A DNA stretch of 38,186 nucleotides from Promethearchaeota archaeon (GCA_016839915.1 JAEOTH010000204.1:1-38186), one strand, 5' to 3'. Counted from the stretch's first letter, positions 16,050 to 24,958 are shown. The notes: generated by a model from the sequence alone, not told the origin. Numbers and translations are program-made.

Positions 16050-16277
16050 ATGGATAGAAAAATTGATACTTCTGCACAATTTATAGAATTCTATAAGAAA
16101 AAAGGAGACTATTTGGTAACACTTTCAGAAAATCATTTCAAGAATATAGAATATCGAAAATGTCTTGAATTATTGAATCAAGCTTATGCAATGTACGTAA
16201 AGGGCAATTATACTGATCTAGCAGAAAAAACGAAAAAAAAATTCTTAGAGATCAAAGAGAAGTATTTTAAAAAATGA
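16050..16277 (+). CDS. Small helical protein of unknown function (75 aa)
   Basis: I cannot name this protein. It is 75 residues, charged, and predicted by eye to be two or three helices. NHFKNIEYRKCLELLNQAYAMYVKGNYTDLAEK resembles a single tetratricopeptide-like helix pair, but one repeat is too little to be sure. It has its own ATG and coding-like composition. Its stop is 2 bases from the stop of the Mut7-C gene on the other strand. Confidence 0.6.
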   Translation: MDRKIDTSAQFIEFYKKKGDYLVTLSENHFKNIEYRKCLELLNQAYAMYVKGNYTDLAEKTKKKFLEIKEKYFKK

Positions 16278-16279
16278 AT

Positions 16280-16777
16280 TTATTTATCAAATTTTAAAGT
16301 ATTCGCGATTTTATATTCAATATCTTTTATATGAGAACCTTGCCAATAGATTTTTCTACATTGAAGATTTAAGCATTGATAAAATTCATTGTAGTTATTA
16401 TAGGTTTCTTGTAATACACAATCTTTTATTAATTTCTTATTTGCTACTTTTTCTAACTGTGAATTGCAGATTGAACATCTTGCAAATTTTAGTTCAAATT
16501 TAAATCGTAATCCAAGTTGCTTATTAAGTAGATCAAGATAATTGTATATACCTTCTCCCGTAAGATAAATAGCTTTATTTTTATAACTCTTGTATAGAGG
16601 AAAGTCTTTTGTAATGATAATCCTGTCATTTTTGCTAGCATAATCAACTAACATCTCATCAGGAACAGGATCCAATTTAAAATAGTCAATTAAGTCATTA
16701 GCATATATTGTATCATATCCGAAAATTCGTAAAAAACGTGTTAATTTTCCTAACATTGAATCCGCTAAAAATTTCAT
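16280..16777 (-). CDS. Mut7-C family RNase-like protein (PIN-fold with zinc ribbon)
   Basis: 165 residues, full-length match to the Mut7-C/DUF82 pattern. It starts MKFLADSMLGKLTRFLRIFGYDT, with the family's conserved D6. An acidic residue lies in the TKDFP segment at 56-60, where PIN-like nucleases hold a catalytic aspartate. The C-terminal zinc ribbon is CSIC (101-104) plus C135 and C140 followed by KIYWQGSHI; the last pair is spaced CxxxxC rather than the common CxxC. The family is predicted to be ribonucleases acting in RNA turnover. Convergent with the 75-aa gene. Confidence 0.88.
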   Translation of the reverse strand: MKFLADSMLGKLTRFLRIFGYDTIYANDLIDYFKLDPVPDEMLVDYASKNDRIIITKDFPLYKSYKNKAIYLTGEGIYNYLDLLNKQLGLRFKFELKFARCSICNSQLEKVANKKLIKDCVLQETYNNYNEFYQCLNLQCRKIYWQGSHIKDIEYKIANTLKFDK

Positions 16778-16881
16778 AATATTAAGGTTGAGGGTTTATT
16801 AAGAACTTCTAAATTAAATATATTATAAATAATTAAATAAATTATATATATCTGAAATTTGATCATATTATGTGGTTTTAA

Positions 16882-17409
16882 ATGGAAGCTAAAGATTTGA
16901 TGGAAAAAGCGGTAAGATTTCATGGTCATATTTGTCCAGGCTTAGCGATTGGTGTTTTAGCTGCTAAATATGTTTTAGAACATGGATACGATTATTCGCC
17001 AAATGAAGAGTTAGTTGCTGTTGTTGAAAATGATAATTGCAGTATCGACGCGATTCAAGTGATATTAGGGACAACATTTGGGAAGGGAAATCTTGTTCAT
17101 CAAGATTATGGCAAAATTAATTACTATTTTTATGATAGAAGAACTAAAAAAGGTATAAGATTGGCGATAAATAGTAAAAAGTTTGATGCCAAAAAATTAT
17201 CGAGAGATGAAAAGATTCAGTTTCTATTAAATTCAAAGCCAGAAGATATATTTAATATATATGAAATTGAATATAATCCTCCAGGATTAGCTCAAATTGA
17301 AGAATCAGTGCCTTGTGAAATATGTGGTGAACCCACTATGAATAGTAGACTTATGACATACAACGGTTCTGAAATGTGCATTCCTTGTTATAAAAAAATG
17401 AGAAGTTAG
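16882..17409 (+). CDS. FmdE-like protein with C-terminal zinc finger
   Basis: 175 residues. The N-terminal FHGHICPG (13-20) and the NDNCSIDAIQ / GTTFGKGN blocks (about 50-70) define the FmdE family, with the cysteine and histidines likely binding metal. The C-terminus has a second zinc site, CEIC (145-148) and CIPC (166-169). The family was named for co-occurrence with formylmethanofuran dehydrogenase, but members are widespread outside methanogens and their exact activity is unsettled. No other Fmd/Fwd or methanogenesis gene is in the window, so the name should not be taken as evidence for that pathway. Confidence 0.88.
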   Translation: MEAKDLMEKAVRFHGHICPGLAIGVLAAKYVLEHGYDYSPNEELVAVVENDNCSIDAIQVILGTTFGKGNLVHQDYGKINYYFYDRRTKKGIRLAINSKKFDAKKLSRDEKIQFLLNSKPEDIFNIYEIEYNPPGLAQIEESVPCEICGEPTMNSRLMTYNGSEMCIPCYKKMRS

Positions 17410-17465
17410 ATAAAGAAATATGGTATTGGTATTTTTATTAATAAGTTAGATTGACTTGATGAAAA

Positions 17466-18230
17466 ATGCATAATAAGAATCATTTAATAATGCCTGGAGC
17501 AGGTCCATTTTATTATGAAGGAAATAAAATTGGAATTCTCTTGATACATGGCGGTGGGGGAGGAACATGTGCAGATTTAAAACCTCTAGCAGAAGATTTG
17601 CACATGAAGGGAGATTATACCATTAGTCTTCCTTTACTTCCTGGGTATGGAACTACACCTGAGGATTTAAAAAATATTCATATTAATGATTGGAAAACTT
17701 TTTTAATCCAAGATTTATCCAAATTAAAGGATAAATGTGACATAGTTGTACTAGGGGGGCATTCAATGGGAGGTGCCTTGACTTTAATATTAGCAGCAAA
17801 TTATAGTCCAGATGCTATTTTCACTATTAGCGCTCCCATCGGAATTCAATCTTATTTGTTTTATTTGGTTCCAATTTTCAAAATTTTCGTAAAGTATTTT
17901 ACTATTAATTCAGAGCAATTCATAAAAGATACAAATGGTAAATGGGTTGGATATGATAAGATACCCTTAAATGTTGCCACAAAGATGAAAAAACTTATAA
18001 AAGAGGTGAAGAAATCTTTATCTAACATTAAATGTCCAGCATTAATATTACAGGGCAGTTTAGATTCTGATATTAAAAGGAATAGTATGGATTATATTTT
18101 CAAAAACATCGAATCTAAGATAAAGAGAAAAGTCTGGTTAAAGAATAATGCTCACCCAATCTTAGATAGCCGAGATCATGATCAAATTGTTTTAGAACTT
18201 GTAAAATTCATAAATGAAATTTGTCCTTAA
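17466..18230 (+). CDS. Alpha/beta hydrolase, carboxylesterase-like
   Basis: 254 residues with an alpha/beta hydrolase fold. The oxyanion region is LLIHGGGGG (26-33), the nucleophile elbow is GHSMGG (98-103, S100), the acid is probably D199 in QGSLDSD, and the histidine H229 in NNAHPILD. The start MPGAGPFYYEGN and the small size resemble the Est30/thermostable carboxylesterase group, acting on short- to medium-chain esters. No signal peptide or membrane segment, so cytoplasmic. It follows the FmdE-like gene by 56 bases in the same direction. The T-rich stretch after it (18232-18243) probably ends the transcript. Confidence 0.88.
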   Translation: MHNKNHLIMPGAGPFYYEGNKIGILLIHGGGGGTCADLKPLAEDLHMKGDYTISLPLLPGYGTTPEDLKNIHINDWKTFLIQDLSKLKDKCDIVVLGGHSMGGALTLILAANYSPDAIFTISAPIGIQSYLFYLVPIFKIFVKYFTINSEQFIKDTNGKWVGYDKIPLNVATKMKKLIKEVKKSLSNIKCPALILQGSLDSDIKRNSMDYIFKNIESKIKRKVWLKNNAHPILDSRDHDQIVLELVKFINEICP

Positions 18231-18231
18231 A

Positions 18232-18243
18232 TTTTTTATTTTT
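18232..18243 (+). terminator. T-rich terminator after the carboxylesterase-like gene
   Basis: Two T runs separated by one A start directly after the stop codon. Typical of archaeal oligo-T termination. Confidence 0.35.
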
Positions 18244-18440
18244 AAATATATTACTAAAAATATCAAGTGTAGACTTATGTAATTTTTGAAAAACTTAAAT
18301 TATGATTAAATGGAACTTTCTAGATATGTTATTAGGCTATGAATACTTTATCTCTTTAAAAAAACAAAATAGTACCTTAGAGAAATTAAATCATAATTGA
18401 ATAACGATTCGAATTACTCTATATATATGATGATTTGTAT

Positions 18441-19658
18441 ATGATTAAGGATGTTAGTAAGGGACATACGTTATTAGTGAAAGGCCCAGCAAGAATCACT
18501 TTGTTAGAAGGAAAGATTGATGTTTTTGGGAAGATTTTTCTTCCAGAAAAAGAGGAATCATCATCAGCGGGTATAAATGATGTTTTAATCGTGCCAAGTG
18601 CTCACAGTTATCCAATTTATGCATTAGAGAAATCTGTATTAGAGATTTATACAAAAAACGAAGATAATCTTATAAATATTGAAGAAAATTCGATTTCTCC
18701 TATTTGGAATGAAATTAAAGATTCTATAATAAAAGAATTGAAACAGAAATCTACTCCAATAAAGATAATGGTTTTGGGAATCAGCAGTGGAAAAACAACA
18801 TTTATAAAATATTTAGCAAATAATTTTCTACAGGAAGGATTAAAGGGAGGTTATCTTGATTCTGATTTAGGGCAGCAGATAATATATATCCCCACTACGA
18901 TCAACATAGGTTCTATCAATGACTTCATTATTTCAAGTGAAAATATTACTTCAGAAGAAACAGTTTTTATAGGTGCTACTTTTCCTAAGGGGAGTAATAA
19001 ATTCATAGTTTCTCTTTCATGTAGAAGATTATTAGATGATTATATCGCTAAAAACAAGGATATCAATTTTGTTTTAATTGATACAGATGGTTGGATTAAA
19101 ACTGAAGCGGGGATTCTTTACAAGACTTTTTTTATTAAATCAGTAGATCCAGATATTTTAATTATATTTCATGATGAAGCAATTGAGGAACTCCAAAGTA
19201 TAGAAAAAGCAACCTCAAGTTCAAGAAAAGATAGAAAAATATATTTAATTAAAGAGAAAAATAAATATTTTTATGAAAAAGATAAGGAAGAAAGAAGATT
19301 CTTGCGTCAAAGTCAATTCTCTAAAAAATTTGAGACATTTAGAAAGATTTCGATCCCTTTAAATCATATGAAGTTTATAAAAGTAGAATTTGATAAAGAA
19401 ACAGATCAAACTTTTGAAAAAGATATAGATATTAACGAACTCGTAAATCTTCCTTACCATTATGTTATAATTGGCTTAATGACTGAAAAATCCGAACTAA
19501 TAGAAATAGGACTTCTTTTTACAATTAATATCGAGAAAAATTATATTTTGTTATATTCCAATTTAACATATAAACAACAAATTAATGTAAAGAAAATCCT
19601 ACTTGGGAGTCTTAGATTATCAACTAAAGGAAACCATCAAGGATATTTATATCTCTAA
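18441..19658 (+). CDS. Clp1/Grc3-type polynucleotide 5'-hydroxyl kinase
   Basis: About 405 residues. The N-terminal domain has VSKGHTLLVKGPARITLLEG and PSAHSYPIYALEKS, both typical of archaeal Clp1/Grc3 proteins. The kinase domain has the LIDTDGWI motif and the lid-like RRFLRQSQFSKKF segment. The family phosphorylates 5'-OH ends of RNA or DNA and acts in RNA processing. One oddity: the Walker A loop reads VLGISSGKTTF, one residue short of GxxxxGKT. A TTG at 18435 gives six more bases of coding, but the ATG at 18441 fits the family start and is preferred. It stands alone after a 200-base gap in which I see no RNA gene. Confidence 0.87.
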   Translation: MIKDVSKGHTLLVKGPARITLLEGKIDVFGKIFLPEKEESSSAGINDVLIVPSAHSYPIYALEKSVLEIYTKNEDNLINIEENSISPIWNEIKDSIIKELKQKSTPIKIMVLGISSGKTTFIKYLANNFLQEGLKGGYLDSDLGQQIIYIPTTINIGSINDFIISSENITSEETVFIGATFPKGSNKFIVSLSCRRLLDDYIAKNKDINFVLIDTDGWIKTEAGILYKTFFIKSVDPDILIIFHDEAIEELQSIEKATSSSRKDRKIYLIKEKNKYFYEKDKEERRFLRQSQFSKKFETFRKISIPLNHMKFIKVEFDKETDQTFEKDIDINELVNLPYHYVIIGLMTEKSELIEIGLLFTINIEKNYILLYSNLTYKQQINVKKILLGSLRLSTKGNHQGYLYL

Positions 19659-19720
19659 TTTTTAATTTTCTCCTTATTCAAGACTAATTTTTTTAAATTG
19701 TGATGTAATAATTTTAATTT

Positions 19721-21166
19721 ATGAAGGAAGATCTTCTCACAAAGTTTCTGAAATTAATGTCCTCAAAAATTTCAGATTCAGATTTAGAACTTATCAATTT
19801 GGGAAAATCTTTAGGATTGGATTTAGTATCTTTTGCCGATTTGAGAGCCTCTCAAGAAGATAAATTTACTGATGAAATAAGGATTAAAGCTTTAGATATA
19901 ATGAACAAAAATAAGGAGAATGTATTAAATACAACAGATTCATTTTATGTAGGTAGTATCGATTTTATGGTATCTGATGAACCAAAAGGCAAAAGTTTTT
20001 TCCTTTTAGAAACAAATGGAGGTTCTCACAGAGGAGTTTCAATTATTACTAAAAAGCAACAAAGTCTTTTATATGATGGATATTTGGAAGCTATAAATCA
20101 AGCAATTAAAAGAAAGAAGATTAATCTCAAAAAAGTGTTTATACTAATTGGAGTCACTATTAATGATGAATTAATCCATGAAAAAGTAATAATGGTTGAA
20201 TATTTTAGAAAAAAACTTAAATCTAATGGGTATTCAGTAAAAATTTTTAATACTAAAAATTATGATAAAAACTTTAAAGCTGAAGTAGTTTTTTTGATCG
20301 CTGATTATAGACAATTATCAAAATCTCTTTCATTTTCTAATAAGTGGATTAAATATAAAGGGGAAAAAGTTAGTGTTTTAATAGGAGACGGCATTACAAG
20401 ACGTTTCAAGAATAAAAATTTCTCAAAATTAATTCGAAAAGATTTTCGAGGAATCGAATCAATTATAGTGAATCCCATATATAAGATAACTGATGATAAA
20501 TCTTTAACTTATCTAGCTAGCTATTTTTGCAAAAATCTTCTCAAAAAGTATAATTTGAAGTATCTTTTATTTACAAAAGCGTTTAATGAAAAAGAATTGG
20601 TTGATAAATTAAAATTTTTCATAAAGGAATATAAAAAGTCATTTATTATTAAGCCTAGTGGAGGTTCTGGAGGAGCTGGAGTTATACCAATCTCTAAGCG
20701 TGAAGATCTTCTTAATATTAAAAATCTTGTTGAAAAAAGTAAAAATGAATTTTTTGCTAAGTTTAGGAAAGACAGAGATCCTTTTCCATATACCATTCAG
20801 GAGATGGCTAATTTCTCCTTAATAGATTGGCAGGAGGGAAAACATACATTTGATTTACGGATTTATTTAGCTCAAAGAGAAGGTAAAGTTATTCCTATTG
20901 GAGGTTTAGCTAGAATTGCACGAGAAGAATTTATTCACAAACAAAACCTAAATAAGCAAGAATTTGTAGTTAATTTATCTGGTTATAATGGTCAAATTGA
21001 AGTTGAACGTGGAATAGGTTTCTCAAATAATAACAGTAAGCTATTAAATTTAACAATAGAAGATTTTACAAATATGTTCTGCATCGGTTGTGTTTTATTT
21101 GCAAGCATGGTGAAGAATTATTATAAAATTATCAATTTCTCAGATTGGGGAAAAATTATTGATTGA
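19721..21166 (+). CDS. ATP-grasp domain protein of unknown substrate
   Basis: 481 residues. The second half is an ATP-grasp ligase/kinase fold: FIIKPSGGSGGAGVIPIS (about 308-325; K311 would contact ATP), IQEM-type strand, then HTFDLRIYLAQREG (about 375-388) and GGLARIAREE, where the acidic and arginine residues bind metal and phosphate. The first half (1-220) contains LLETNGGSHRGVS near 95-107 and is not recognised. No pathway neighbour identifies the substrate. The usual carboxylate-amine or -thiol ligases of this fold make peptides, cofactors or modify proteins (RimK type). A 55-residue ORF starts one base after the stop and probably belongs to the same transcript. Confidence 0.8.
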   Translation: MKEDLLTKFLKLMSSKISDSDLELINLGKSLGLDLVSFADLRASQEDKFTDEIRIKALDIMNKNKENVLNTTDSFYVGSIDFMVSDEPKGKSFFLLETNGGSHRGVSIITKKQQSLLYDGYLEAINQAIKRKKINLKKVFILIGVTINDELIHEKVIMVEYFRKKLKSNGYSVKIFNTKNYDKNFKAEVVFLIADYRQLSKSLSFSNKWIKYKGEKVSVLIGDGITRRFKNKNFSKLIRKDFRGIESIIVNPIYKITDDKSLTYLASYFCKNLLKKYNLKYLLFTKAFNEKELVDKLKFFIKEYKKSFIIKPSGGSGGAGVIPISKREDLLNIKNLVEKSKNEFFAKFRKDRDPFPYTIQEMANFSLIDWQEGKHTFDLRIYLAQREGKVIPIGGLARIAREEFIHKQNLNKQEFVVNLSGYNGQIEVERGIGFSNNNSKLLNLTIEDFTNMFCIGCVLFASMVKNYYKIINFSDWGKIID

Positions 21167-21167
21167 A

Positions 21168-21335
21168 ATGAACCTTGAAACGTTAAAAGCATTGTTAGAT
21201 ATTCCTAACCGGGATATTTTATTTACTGAAATTCTAAGTAAACTAGAAAAAGTAAAGAGTTTAGATTACACCAATTATCAGATTTATGAGACTTCTGAAC
21301 GTATGATTCCTATTATAAGAATTGCTAAGCCTTGA
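21168..21335 (+). CDS. Possible small protein (55 aa) behind the ATP-grasp gene
   Basis: An ATG one base after the TGA of the ATP-grasp gene opens a 55-codon frame ending in TGA. It begins MNLETLKALLDIPNRDILFT and continues with two predicted helices and a short hydrophobic strand near the end (MIPIIRIAK). Tight spacing points to translational coupling. I do not recognise it. It could also be the remnant of a longer ATP-grasp C-terminus after a frameshift, since such enzymes often end with helices, but the preceding protein ends plausibly on its own. Confidence 0.45.
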   Translation: MNLETLKALLDIPNRDILFTEILSKLEKVKSLDYTNYQIYETSERMIPIIRIAKP

Positions 21336-21377
21336 AGTTATAAAAGAAATGATTAAATTATTTTGACTATCAGGAAA

Positions 21378-22376
21378 CTATGAATTTATAAAATTTAGAG
21401 TCGCTCCTACTAAAACGCATTCATTTTTTTTTTGTGAGTGTCCACCTTTTTTCAATATTAATATATTCTTCTCTGGAGATTCTAAAATTATTCTATTTTC
21501 TTTTAAATTTTTGAATTTTATTACTCTGTCATTTTTACAATGAATTAGCATAACCCTTTTAGAAAAATCTTCCCATTCTTTTGATGTTAATTCATTTTTT
21601 GCATTTTTTATCAAAATACAAGGAGATAATAGATTATTTTCTTCTTTAGTTGGAAATAATTTTACCCCTTTTATTAAATAACTTAATATAACAACAGGAT
21701 TGTATTTTGGTATATTTTGCTTAAAATAGGACATAGCTGAAATCGCAATAATTTTCTGAATGTCTTTATCAATAAAACCTCCAGATACAACAGTAATAGC
21801 ACCAATACTAAATCCGATACAATAAATTTTCTTATTTGAAAAATCTTTTTGATTCTTTACCCATTTAACGATGGCTTTAAAATCTTCAATTCTCTTTAAA
21901 AACTCACTTCTGTTTCCGGTTTTTTTAGACTTTCCTGTACCTCTTGCATCATATGCTAAAATGGTGTATCCTTGATAAGCGAGAGGGAAATAGAAATATT
22001 GAAGGGTTTCTTTTGTGTCAGAAAAACCATGACAGATTATAATTATCGCATTTTTTAAATCAATTTTAGATTGATTCCGATTTTTTACCAGATTTGCTGA
22101 TAAGAATCCATCAGATATATGTATTTTTAAAGTTGAAATATCTAAATCCTTGAGAAAAAGTTTTTTCCACCGATCGAACCAGAGTTCTCTAAATGACCAA
22201 TAAATTTCAAATGGTGTATAAATGATTAAGAATGTTGTAACAGATAATGTTAAACATTTTGAGAAAGATGTTGTGTAACACGGATTTCCAAATGAAACAT
22301 TAACTTCCCAAATATACCAGCTAAATAAAATATCAATAATTATTAATACAATGCGTTTTATAATATTAGAAAACAA
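21378..22376 (-). CDS. Membrane-anchored alpha/beta hydrolase
   Basis: 332 residues. A hydrophobic segment at about 7-24 and another at about 42-60 suggest an N-terminal membrane hairpin or anchor. The hydrolase domain starts near 85: oxyanion motif IICHGFSD (113-120), AYDARGTGKS (141-150), nucleophile elbow GFSIGA (188-193, S190), acid D283 in HCKNDRV and H313 in GGHSQKK. This layout resembles the serine aminopeptidase/BAAT-like esterases. The active site is probably cytoplasmic, but topology cannot be decided by eye. It is one of three unrelated-looking alpha/beta hydrolases in the window. It follows the acidic cysteine-tailed gene by about 70 bases. Confidence 0.85.
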   Translation of the reverse strand: MFSNIIKRIVLIIIDILFSWYIWEVNVSFGNPCYTTSFSKCLTLSVTTFLIIYTPFEIYWSFRELWFDRWKKLFLKDLDISTLKIHISDGFLSANLVKNRNQSKIDLKNAIIIICHGFSDTKETLQYFYFPLAYQGYTILAYDARGTGKSKKTGNRSEFLKRIEDFKAIVKWVKNQKDFSNKKIYCIGFSIGAITVVSGGFIDKDIQKIIAISAMSYFKQNIPKYNPVVILSYLIKGVKLFPTKEENNLLSPCILIKNAKNELTSKEWEDFSKRVMLIHCKNDRVIKFKNLKENRIILESPEKNILILKKGGHSQKKNECVLVGATLNFINS

Positions 22377-22445
22377 TGTTCTTCACTAAAAGAATGTAAT
22401 TATTAGTGATTTTAGCTTAATTAATAAAAAAATAAAAGATAGATT

Positions 22446-22760
22446 TTATGGCTTCTTTGGTTTTGGACACCCATAATCATGTGCGATTTTACAATCGGGC
22501 TTACTTTTCAGGCCAGGGCAAGGTTTACATTTAACATCTCGCAACATTTTCACGACATCATCAACTTCCATGCCAAATTCTTCATCTTCAGATTCCTCCG
22601 CAACCATTTCATCATCATCAGGGATTTTATATATAATATCCTCTTCTAAATTATCTTTCCAATCTGTTAAATCTATTATCTCATCTCCATCTTCATCAGT
22701 TTTTCCACTTGGAATTTCATATTCTTCCTCTTCACTTGGAGCGCTCTTTTTTTTAGCCAT
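22446..22760 (-). CDS. Acidic protein with cysteine-rich C-terminus, unknown function
   Basis: About 104 residues. A short basic start (AKKKSAPS) is followed by some 60 residues dense in Asp and Glu, then a tail CKPCPGLKSKPDCKIAHDYGCPKPK, which holds four cysteines and one histidine and may bind zinc or iron. I do not recognise the family. A GTG at 22769 would add three residues; the ATG at 22758-22760 is preferred. The coding reading is supported by the clean change of composition between acidic and cysteine parts; the serine-rich frame on the other strand is a mirror of the Asp/Glu codons. Such acidic tails often contact basic proteins such as ribosomal or DNA-binding ones; that is speculation. 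Confidence 0.65.
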   Translation of the reverse strand: MAKKKSAPSEEEEYEIPSGKTDEDGDEIIDLTDWKDNLEEDIIYKIPDDDEMVAEESEDEEFGMEVDDVVKMLRDVKCKPCPGLKSKPDCKIAHDYGCPKPKKP

Positions 22761-22876
22761 AGTTCTCACTCATAATTTTAATTGATTTACTAATTATTAG
22801 TTTTATTATATAATCTTTGCTAAAATTTAATTTTAATTCGATTTTGTTTAGAGAAAAACTATATGAGAATTTACTT

Positions 22877-24958
22877 TTAGCTGAACTTATGTTTATTTAT
22901 ACTATCTATTTGATCTATTAATTCTGTATTATTATGTAGTTGGTTATATAATTTGCTTATTTCAGTTAAAATGAAATCTACTTCATTTAATGAATAAACC
23001 TTAAAATTAATTATATCGGTTCGGGGAATTAAGAATTTATACGGTACTTTGAGTGCTTCTATTTTTAAATTGCACAAATCTCTTAGAAAATTATAATCTA
23101 AATTAGAATCTAAATAAAATTCATCTAAAAATACTAATTTCACCAAAGAATTACTCAGTGTATTGAAAAATTTAAGTTGAGAAATTATGTCATTTTTATG
23201 TTTCATCATTAATTTATCCAATTTTGGATATTTTTTATATGAATCAATATGATATTTTAATTGTGAAAGTAATTGTAGAATTTTTCCCAATTGCGATAGA
23301 AACACAGGAAATTTTCTTGGCATCGGTAATCTTTTAATAAAACTACCATTAAACCTTAAATACCCACCAGACATATGTAGTGTACCAAATAGTGTTTTAA
23401 ACACAGAATCCAATAATTGAGAATTTAAAATTGCTAATAGACTAAATAATTTGGCAGTATCAAACGAAGCAATTTTTATGAAATAAAGACCTGTTATATT
23501 AGCAAATACACCTGGATCATAATAACAAGTCAAATCCTTTGCTATTTCTCTGAAAATTATTTTTTCGCTATTTAAATCGTTCCAAATATGTTTAAAGTTA
23601 GAATGATAATTAAAATATGATATTTTAATATTTTTCCCCGCAATTTTTATTCTTTTATTAAATTTAATATGATATTTTTCTATATTGCCCGTTCCAATTA
23701 ATAATAAGTCGTTATTAGATTGGTATTCATCACTAATGTTATCAAAATGTTTGATATATTTTAAAAAACCAAAAGGTCGATATATTATCTTTAAATCCTT
23801 AAAAGTCTCAGCAAATGATTTAAAATTTTTATATAAATATGTGATTAGTTTAATATTTCCTGAGATAGGAATTACTTTAGAAGGAAAACTATTAATTAAG
23901 TTCTGACGGAATTTTATGGTTTTAATTCCACTATTTTCTATAAATTCATCCATATCGTTGAAAACCTTAATTATTATCTCATTATCCCTGATTTGTTTAA
24001 CTTTTTTCAAAGATAAAATAATAGGATATGCAGCTATATTTTGGAATATAGGTAAAGAGGATATATTTATGATTTCTTTAATTTCTGAGTCATTTAATAA
24101 TAATTCTCTGATTTTAATACCATAATCCGCAGATAAGAATTTATTAGGTAAAATTAAGGAGAGATATCCATCATCTTCTAATAATTCAAGAGATCTCTCA
24201 ATAAATATGATAGATAGATCAAATAATCGATAAGCTGTTGTAAATCTTTTAGTTATATTTTTCTTAAACTCAATATCTTTAATCTTTTTGTTTTCTACAT
24301 AAGGAGGATTTCCAATTATAATATCAAATTTCTCAGAATTAAATTCTAAAAGAAAATCTAAGTTGAAAATATTAAATTTTATACCAAATTTTTCAATAAT
24401 CTGTTTAAAATTTGTAAGTTTTAAATTCTTTAAGGTGATAATCTGAGAGGTTAAATTGTTTGAAATAGAAGCAAGAAGCCATTTAATTAATCTTAGCTTT
24501 GAGATAATAATTGCATAGTTTTCAATTTCAATTCCATACAGATTTTTCTGAATTATTAGTTTCTTTATTTCAAAATTGGAGGATTCAGGTACTACGATTT
24601 GATAAAGGTCATAAAGTTTTTCTGCTGCGGATACTAAAAATCTTCCAGATCCACATGAGGGATCTAAAACCCTTATATTTTTAATTATTTTAATTAATTT
24701 TTCTTTATCTTTCTTAGTTCGCATCAGGTTTTTGATTAGTTCTGTTAAATTGCAATCGTCACAATGATCATTTTGAGGATTTAATATTTCTTGAAAATAA
24801 TTTTTGAAAGTATTAGATACTATATAATCTACAATCTGATTTGGGGTGTAAATTACTCCAAGATTACGATTCTTATTCTTTTCAAGTAATTTTTCATTTT
24901 CAAAACTATCGATATGCGTTTGAATTTGATTTATTAACTGAACTACTGATTCTTCCAT
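22877..24958 (-). CDS. Orphan adenine-N6 DNA methyltransferase (Eco57I/TaqI-like)
   Basis: 693 residues. The methyltransferase domain has a motif X-like GVIYTPNQIVDYIV (34-47), motif I LDPSCGSGRFLVSA (98-111) and the catalytic NPPY (217-220). The last third has TaqI-like specificity-domain features: ISGNIKLITYL, SLLAILNSQLLDSVF and GGYLRFNGSFIKRLPMP. The architecture matches type IIG/Eco57I-like enzymes that methylate adenine in a specific sequence. No PD-ExK nuclease domain is visible at the N-terminus and no restriction gene lies beside it, so it is probably a solitary methyltransferase. The gene is even more AT-rich than its neighbours, compatible with horizontal acquisition. It is divergent from the PPP phosphatase across an 80-base gap. 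Confidence 0.88.
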   Translation of the reverse strand: MEESVVQLINQIQTHIDSFENEKLLEKNKNRNLGVIYTPNQIVDYIVSNTFKNYFQEILNPQNDHCDDCNLTELIKNLMRTKKDKEKLIKIIKNIRVLDPSCGSGRFLVSAAEKLYDLYQIVVPESSNFEIKKLIIQKNLYGIEIENYAIIISKLRLIKWLLASISNNLTSQIITLKNLKLTNFKQIIEKFGIKFNIFNLDFLLEFNSEKFDIIIGNPPYVENKKIKDIEFKKNITKRFTTAYRLFDLSIIFIERSLELLEDDGYLSLILPNKFLSADYGIKIRELLLNDSEIKEIINISSLPIFQNIAAYPIILSLKKVKQIRDNEIIIKVFNDMDEFIENSGIKTIKFRQNLINSFPSKVIPISGNIKLITYLYKNFKSFAETFKDLKIIYRPFGFLKYIKHFDNISDEYQSNNDLLLIGTGNIEKYHIKFNKRIKIAGKNIKISYFNYHSNFKHIWNDLNSEKIIFREIAKDLTCYYDPGVFANITGLYFIKIASFDTAKLFSLLAILNSQLLDSVFKTLFGTLHMSGGYLRFNGSFIKRLPMPRKFPVFLSQLGKILQLLSQLKYHIDSYKKYPKLDKLMMKHKNDIISQLKFFNTLSNSLVKLVFLDEFYLDSNLDYNFLRDLCNLKIEALKVPYKFLIPRTDIINFKVYSLNEVDFILTEISKLYNQLHNNTELIDQIDSINKHKFS

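Noticed and set aside
16882-17409. FmdE-like gene as a sign of methanogenesis
   Set aside because: The family is broadly distributed and no other methanofuran or methyl-CoM gene is present.
18231-18434. A 10-bp inverted repeat (AATTATGATT near 18298 and AATCATAATT near 18390) as a structured RNA
   Set aside because: The arms are about 80 bases apart, AT-rich, and the intervening DNA shows no further pairing or tRNA/sRNA box; chance is likely.
22570-22785. Serine-rich open frame on the plus strand
   Set aside because: It is the reverse reading of Asp/Glu codons (GAT, GAA) of the acidic protein; long serine runs there are a composition artefact.
22877-24958. Complete type IIG restriction-modification enzyme
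   Set aside because: The protein starts only about 34 residues before motif X, leaving no room for the usual N-terminal nuclease domain, and none is visible elsewhere in it.
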